Below, piece after piece: positions 61,687 through 64,000 of a DNA stretch of 64,000 nucleotides. The number at the start of each line of letters is the position of its first letter. The first letter of the stretch is position 1. The stretch spans positions 1-64,000 of the forward strand of contig JAFNUD010000009.1 in NCBI GenBank assembly GCA_017384225.1. The letters run 5' to 3'. The notes under the pieces are model-generated. The model was not told where the DNA came from, searched no databases, and worked only from the letters and a program-made list of their open reading frames with translations. The position numbers and the translations under genes are program-made. The stretch comes from Paludibacteraceae bacterium (GTDB lineage: Bacteria > Bacteroidota > Bacteroidia > Bacteroidales > Paludibacteraceae).

Positions 61687-63671
61687 TAAGGCCAGAATCT
61701 TGTAAAACTACTACTCTTCAAACGAGTTATCATCTCTTCTAGTTTCTTATAGGAAGCTGATTTCTCTGCAAAGCATTTTTGTAGTTGCATTAGTTTATTC
61801 TCATTGTCAGCAACAAACATATCCTCATCACCTTCTATACGAGGCAGTATCTTCATCAGAGTGATTTGATCTACCGCAGCAGCAATAGCTTCATCAACAT
61901 CTTTTCCGCTATCAAGCATTACTCCTGCGTAAATACACATCTCATTCAATACACGGTAGCTAACTTGGAATGGAGTATTTTTGAGACAAGCATTAATGGC
62001 CTCTAATTTTGCCACTAATTCTGTTTGTAATGTTTCTGCTGCTTCAGGATGCTCTTCCATTACTTCGTCTGCATTCACATATTTAGGTTGGAATTCGGAT
62101 AGTGGCATTATTTGATCTTCTGGCAGATATTGCAGAGCACAACTGCCTCCAAACATCTGATTAAGATCTTCACCATTCATCTCAATCGTCATAGCGCGGT
62201 CTATCACCTTACGAGAGAATTGGTGAGTAGTATCATCCATATTCACAGTACCAATGATAAATACATTATCTGGTAAAGTAAGACCGACCTTTGCTAGAGA
62301 TGGATTTTTATAAATATGGTATGGAATATTTATATTCAGTTCTGGACAGAGATATTTAGCTACATATCCATTACCAGCTTCAGCATTTCTTATGGAAGCA
62401 AATGCTTCTGGTCCAACCAACACTCCCGTTGTTATACCATTCTCACCTTTCTTACGTGTTTCTAACACACTCAAGAACTCAGCAAAATATTGCTCTACTG
62501 GAGCAAGGTTCATTTCATCCAGACAAACAAAGAATGGCACATTAGGAAACATCATTGCCTTGACCAGGAACTTCACAAACTTTGTATATTGATATTGTCC
62601 TGCAATATTGCTATAATAACCCAAAATCTCAGTACTATCATGCCAGTTTGGTTTTACCTCTACCATTAGATAGTTACCTGGTGTTGTTGCATCTTCATCC
62701 TGCAGTTCTGGTGGACAACTCTTAAATGCTAACTCACGAACAATACGGCTCTTACCCGTTCCCGATATACCGGCCAATAACATAAATGGCTTGGTACGAA
62801 GGGCGGCGAGGTAGGAGAAGTGGGATGATTTCGTAAGTAAAATATTAGACCTTTTAGACGTTGAGTGGATGTATTTAGTCAAATTAGGATATTCGTCCTT
62901 GATTAGCTCTACACTTGACGAGTTTAGAACATCTAATAAACCATTTTCAAAGTTTCCAATATAATAGGAATAAGCGTCATCGGAGTCTAAACATGCTGCA
63001 CTAATCTTCTCTCTGTTATCGTATAGATATCTTAAAACAGACGCAGGATATATACCAGATAAAACATATGTATTAGCATTCCCAACCTTAGTTAACAAAT
63101 TGGCTGCTGACAATGCTCCAATAATAATATCAAACCTGGTTTTTGAGAAATCACTTTTATTATATTTTTGAGCTATATATTCACTTAATAATTCGGTCGT
63201 TATATAAGAATACTTATTGAAAAACTCTGCAACATCTACTAATAAATTTCCTCTATACACACCGTCAACAAAGACGCCCTGCTTTGACATATAAAGTAAA
63301 GCATATTCTTTTAGTAGAATATCACCATCCTTCAGGGCTCTTCCCAATGGAGTTAATTCAAAACAAGTTGTTCCATCAGTCTTCAATAACCCCATTTTTT
63401 TACAATATGTAACATATGCAGGGCTTTGCTTATTACCTGTTTTGGTTGTAACTTCATTATTCAAAGACTTTATTGTATATTCTGTAGCATTGCCCGAATA
63501 TACTGGATATGTGTATCTTTGAAATGCATCACCTAGTGCAATTGCAAGATCATCGATAATTCCTTTTGAAAAAACTTCTTTATCAAACTTATCTATAGCT
63601 TCAACAAAGCATGTTTTAATTTTATCTGTGATGTTTATTAGTCCATCAACAGTTCCAACTTGTATAGGCAT
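61686..63671 (-). CDS. McrB-like AAA+ GTPase of a restriction system
   Basis: A 661-residue motor subunit. The AAA+ part has Walker A GISGTGKS (301-308), Walker B FVCLDEMNLAPVEQYFAEF (385-390 core) and the McrB GTP-specificity motif GTVNMDD (474-480), with an arginine-finger-like R492. Residues 1-285 are a separate A/T-rich, probably winged-helix-containing region that should recognise DNA. The C-terminus (KSASYKKLEEMITRLKSSSF) is helical. It lies 2 bp after a cytosine methyltransferase gene and overlaps the DUF2357 nuclease gene. Confidence 0.85.
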   Translation of the reverse strand: MPIQVGTVDGLINITDKIKTCFVEAIDKFDKEVFSKGIIDDLAIALGDAFQRYTYPVYSGNATEYTIKSLNNEVTTKTGNKQSPAYVTYCKKMGLLKTDGTTCFELTPLGRALKDGDILLKEYALLYMSKQGVFVDGVYRGNLLVDVAEFFNKYSYITTELLSEYIAQKYNKSDFSKTRFDIIIGALSAANLLTKVGNANTYVLSGIYPASVLRYLYDNREKISAACLDSDDAYSYYIGNFENGLLDVLNSSSVELIKDEYPNLTKYIHSTSKRSNILLTKSSHFSYLAALRTKPFMLLAGISGTGKSRIVRELAFKSCPPELQDEDATTPGNYLMVEVKPNWHDSTEILGYYSNIAGQYQYTKFVKFLVKAMMFPNVPFFVCLDEMNLAPVEQYFAEFLSVLETRKKGENGITTGVLVGPEAFASIRNAEAGNGYVAKYLCPELNINIPYHIYKNPSLAKVGLTLPDNVFIIGTVNMDDTTHQFSRKVIDRAMTIEMNGEDLNQMFGGSCALQYLPEDQIMPLSEFQPKYVNADEVMEEHPEAAETLQTELVAKLEAINACLKNTPFQVSYRVLNEMCIYAGVMLDSGKDVDEAIAAAVDQITLMKILPRIEGDEDMFVADNENKLMQLQKCFAEKSASYKKLEEMITRLKSSSFTRFWP

Positions 63672-63673
63672 AA

Positions 63674-64000
63674 TTATAAGTATTTAAGTAGTGAATTTAT
63701 AATTGCTTTTAAAACAGGAACAACAATAGAATTACCTGCATGACGATATGCAATACTATCATTTACGACTATGTTAAATGTGTCGTCAAATCCCATTAAA
63801 CGCATACATTCTCTAGGAGTCATTTTGCGTCCAACAGCATCCTCTAGCCCACAGCCAAAATCGAATTTACCGATATATATTCGGCCGTTATCATAGTGCT
63901 CTTCGCGAGGACGTTCTACCCTAAAGTCACCAATCCAGTTATCTTGTTGGTTAGCAGTTTGACATCCTATCACATCTTGATTTACACGTGATCGACGTAG
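63674..64000 (-). CDS. C5-cytosine DNA methyltransferase, C-terminal part (partial)
   Basis: The reading frame is open through the right edge, so the N-terminal catalytic part lies outside; a GTG at 63973 is probably internal. The visible 109 codons end with motifs IX-X of the Dcm family: KMTPRECMRLMGFDD and AYRHAGNSIVVPVLKAI (the GN-SV type). VIGCQTANQQDNWIGDFR and REEHYDNGRIYIGKFDFGC are also seen in this family. It should protect host DNA from the McrB/DUF2357 pair that follows 2 bp later. Confidence 0.88.
   Translation of the reverse strand, partial: LRRSRVNQDVIGCQTANQQDNWIGDFRVERPREEHYDNGRIYIGKFDFGCGLEDAVGRKMTPRECMRLMGFDDTFNIVVNDSIAYRHAGNSIVVPVLKAIINSLLKYL

Noticed and set aside
1..64000. 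CRISPR arrays, insertion sequences, rRNA operons, prophage structural genes
   Set aside because: None seen; the repeats found are short-period and inside genes or small gaps, without spacer structure or transposase genes.

Overview
The window looks like the chromosome of a Bacteroidales bacterium (phylum Bacteroidota), probably an uncultured gut- or rumen-type lineage. The evidence is: many promoters of the Bacteroidota type (TTTG, 19-20 bp, TAnnTTTG); few recognisable Shine-Dalgarno sites; gliding/type IX secretion genes (gldJ-like, gldH); a DUF4270 lipoprotein; tandem SurA-like genes plus an OstA-like gene; the holB-ricT-gldH block; an NfnA/NfnB-type fusion; and a GT3-type glycogen synthase. 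Genus cannot be assigned from the sequence alone.

Layout. 0-1.5 kb: 3' part of a repetitive secreted surface protein. 1.6-5.1 kb (minus): tRNA-Pro(GGG), proS, pdxB, panC. 5.3-7.5 kb (plus): half-length starch-synthase-like protein and DUF4270 lipoprotein. 7.6-9.7 kb (minus): gcvH and a GldJ-like lipoprotein. 9.9-15.1 kb (plus): folP, cdaA, metG, MATE exporter. 15.1-19.8 kb (minus): SDR/zinc-ribbon protein, lpxA, HsdR-N-like protein, glnS. 19.9-24.8 kb (plus): phoH, two peptidases, a membrane methyltransferase-like protein. 24.9-33.5 kb (plus): envelope-biogenesis run (two SurA-like, OstA-like, beta-barrel), then dnaG, a radical SAM enzyme and a glycosyltransferase. 33.4-39.6 kb (minus): NfnAB-like fusion, deoC, psd, SRPBCC protein, pyrE, aroB. 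39.7-49.2 kb (plus): thioredoxin, cation/H+ antiporter, lpxC, smpB, holB, ricT, gldH, trmB, mrp, MATE. 49.2-51.2 kb (minus): DUF4294, nucleosidase, NlpC/P60. 51.3-55.3 kb (plus): pRiA4b-like, miaA, PKD lipoprotein, GT3 glycogen synthase. 55.4-56.1 kb (minus): sirtuin.

From about 56.1 kb to the right edge is an accessory island, all on the minus strand. It starts beside an 11-bp tandem repeat and a RhuM pseudogene made by an internal deletion. It continues with two small membrane proteins, a DUF2971 protein and a membrane-anchored helical protein. It ends with a tight cassette of C5-cytosine methyltransferase (cut by the edge), McrB-like AAA+ GTPase and DUF2357 PD-(D/E)XK nuclease. This resembles a LlaJI-like, McrBC-derived restriction-modification system with its own methyltransferase, followed by unassigned accessory genes.

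A second theme is short-period, in-frame repeat inserts in several otherwise ordinary core genes (pdxB, a MATE exporter, a radical SAM enzyme, a glycosyltransferase, NlpC/P60, glycogen synthase). They belong to several sequence families (8-bp, 21-bp and others), and some resemble nearby intergenic sequence. No CRISPR array, insertion sequence, rRNA or phage structural gene was seen. No stretch longer than 300 bases lacks a gene.
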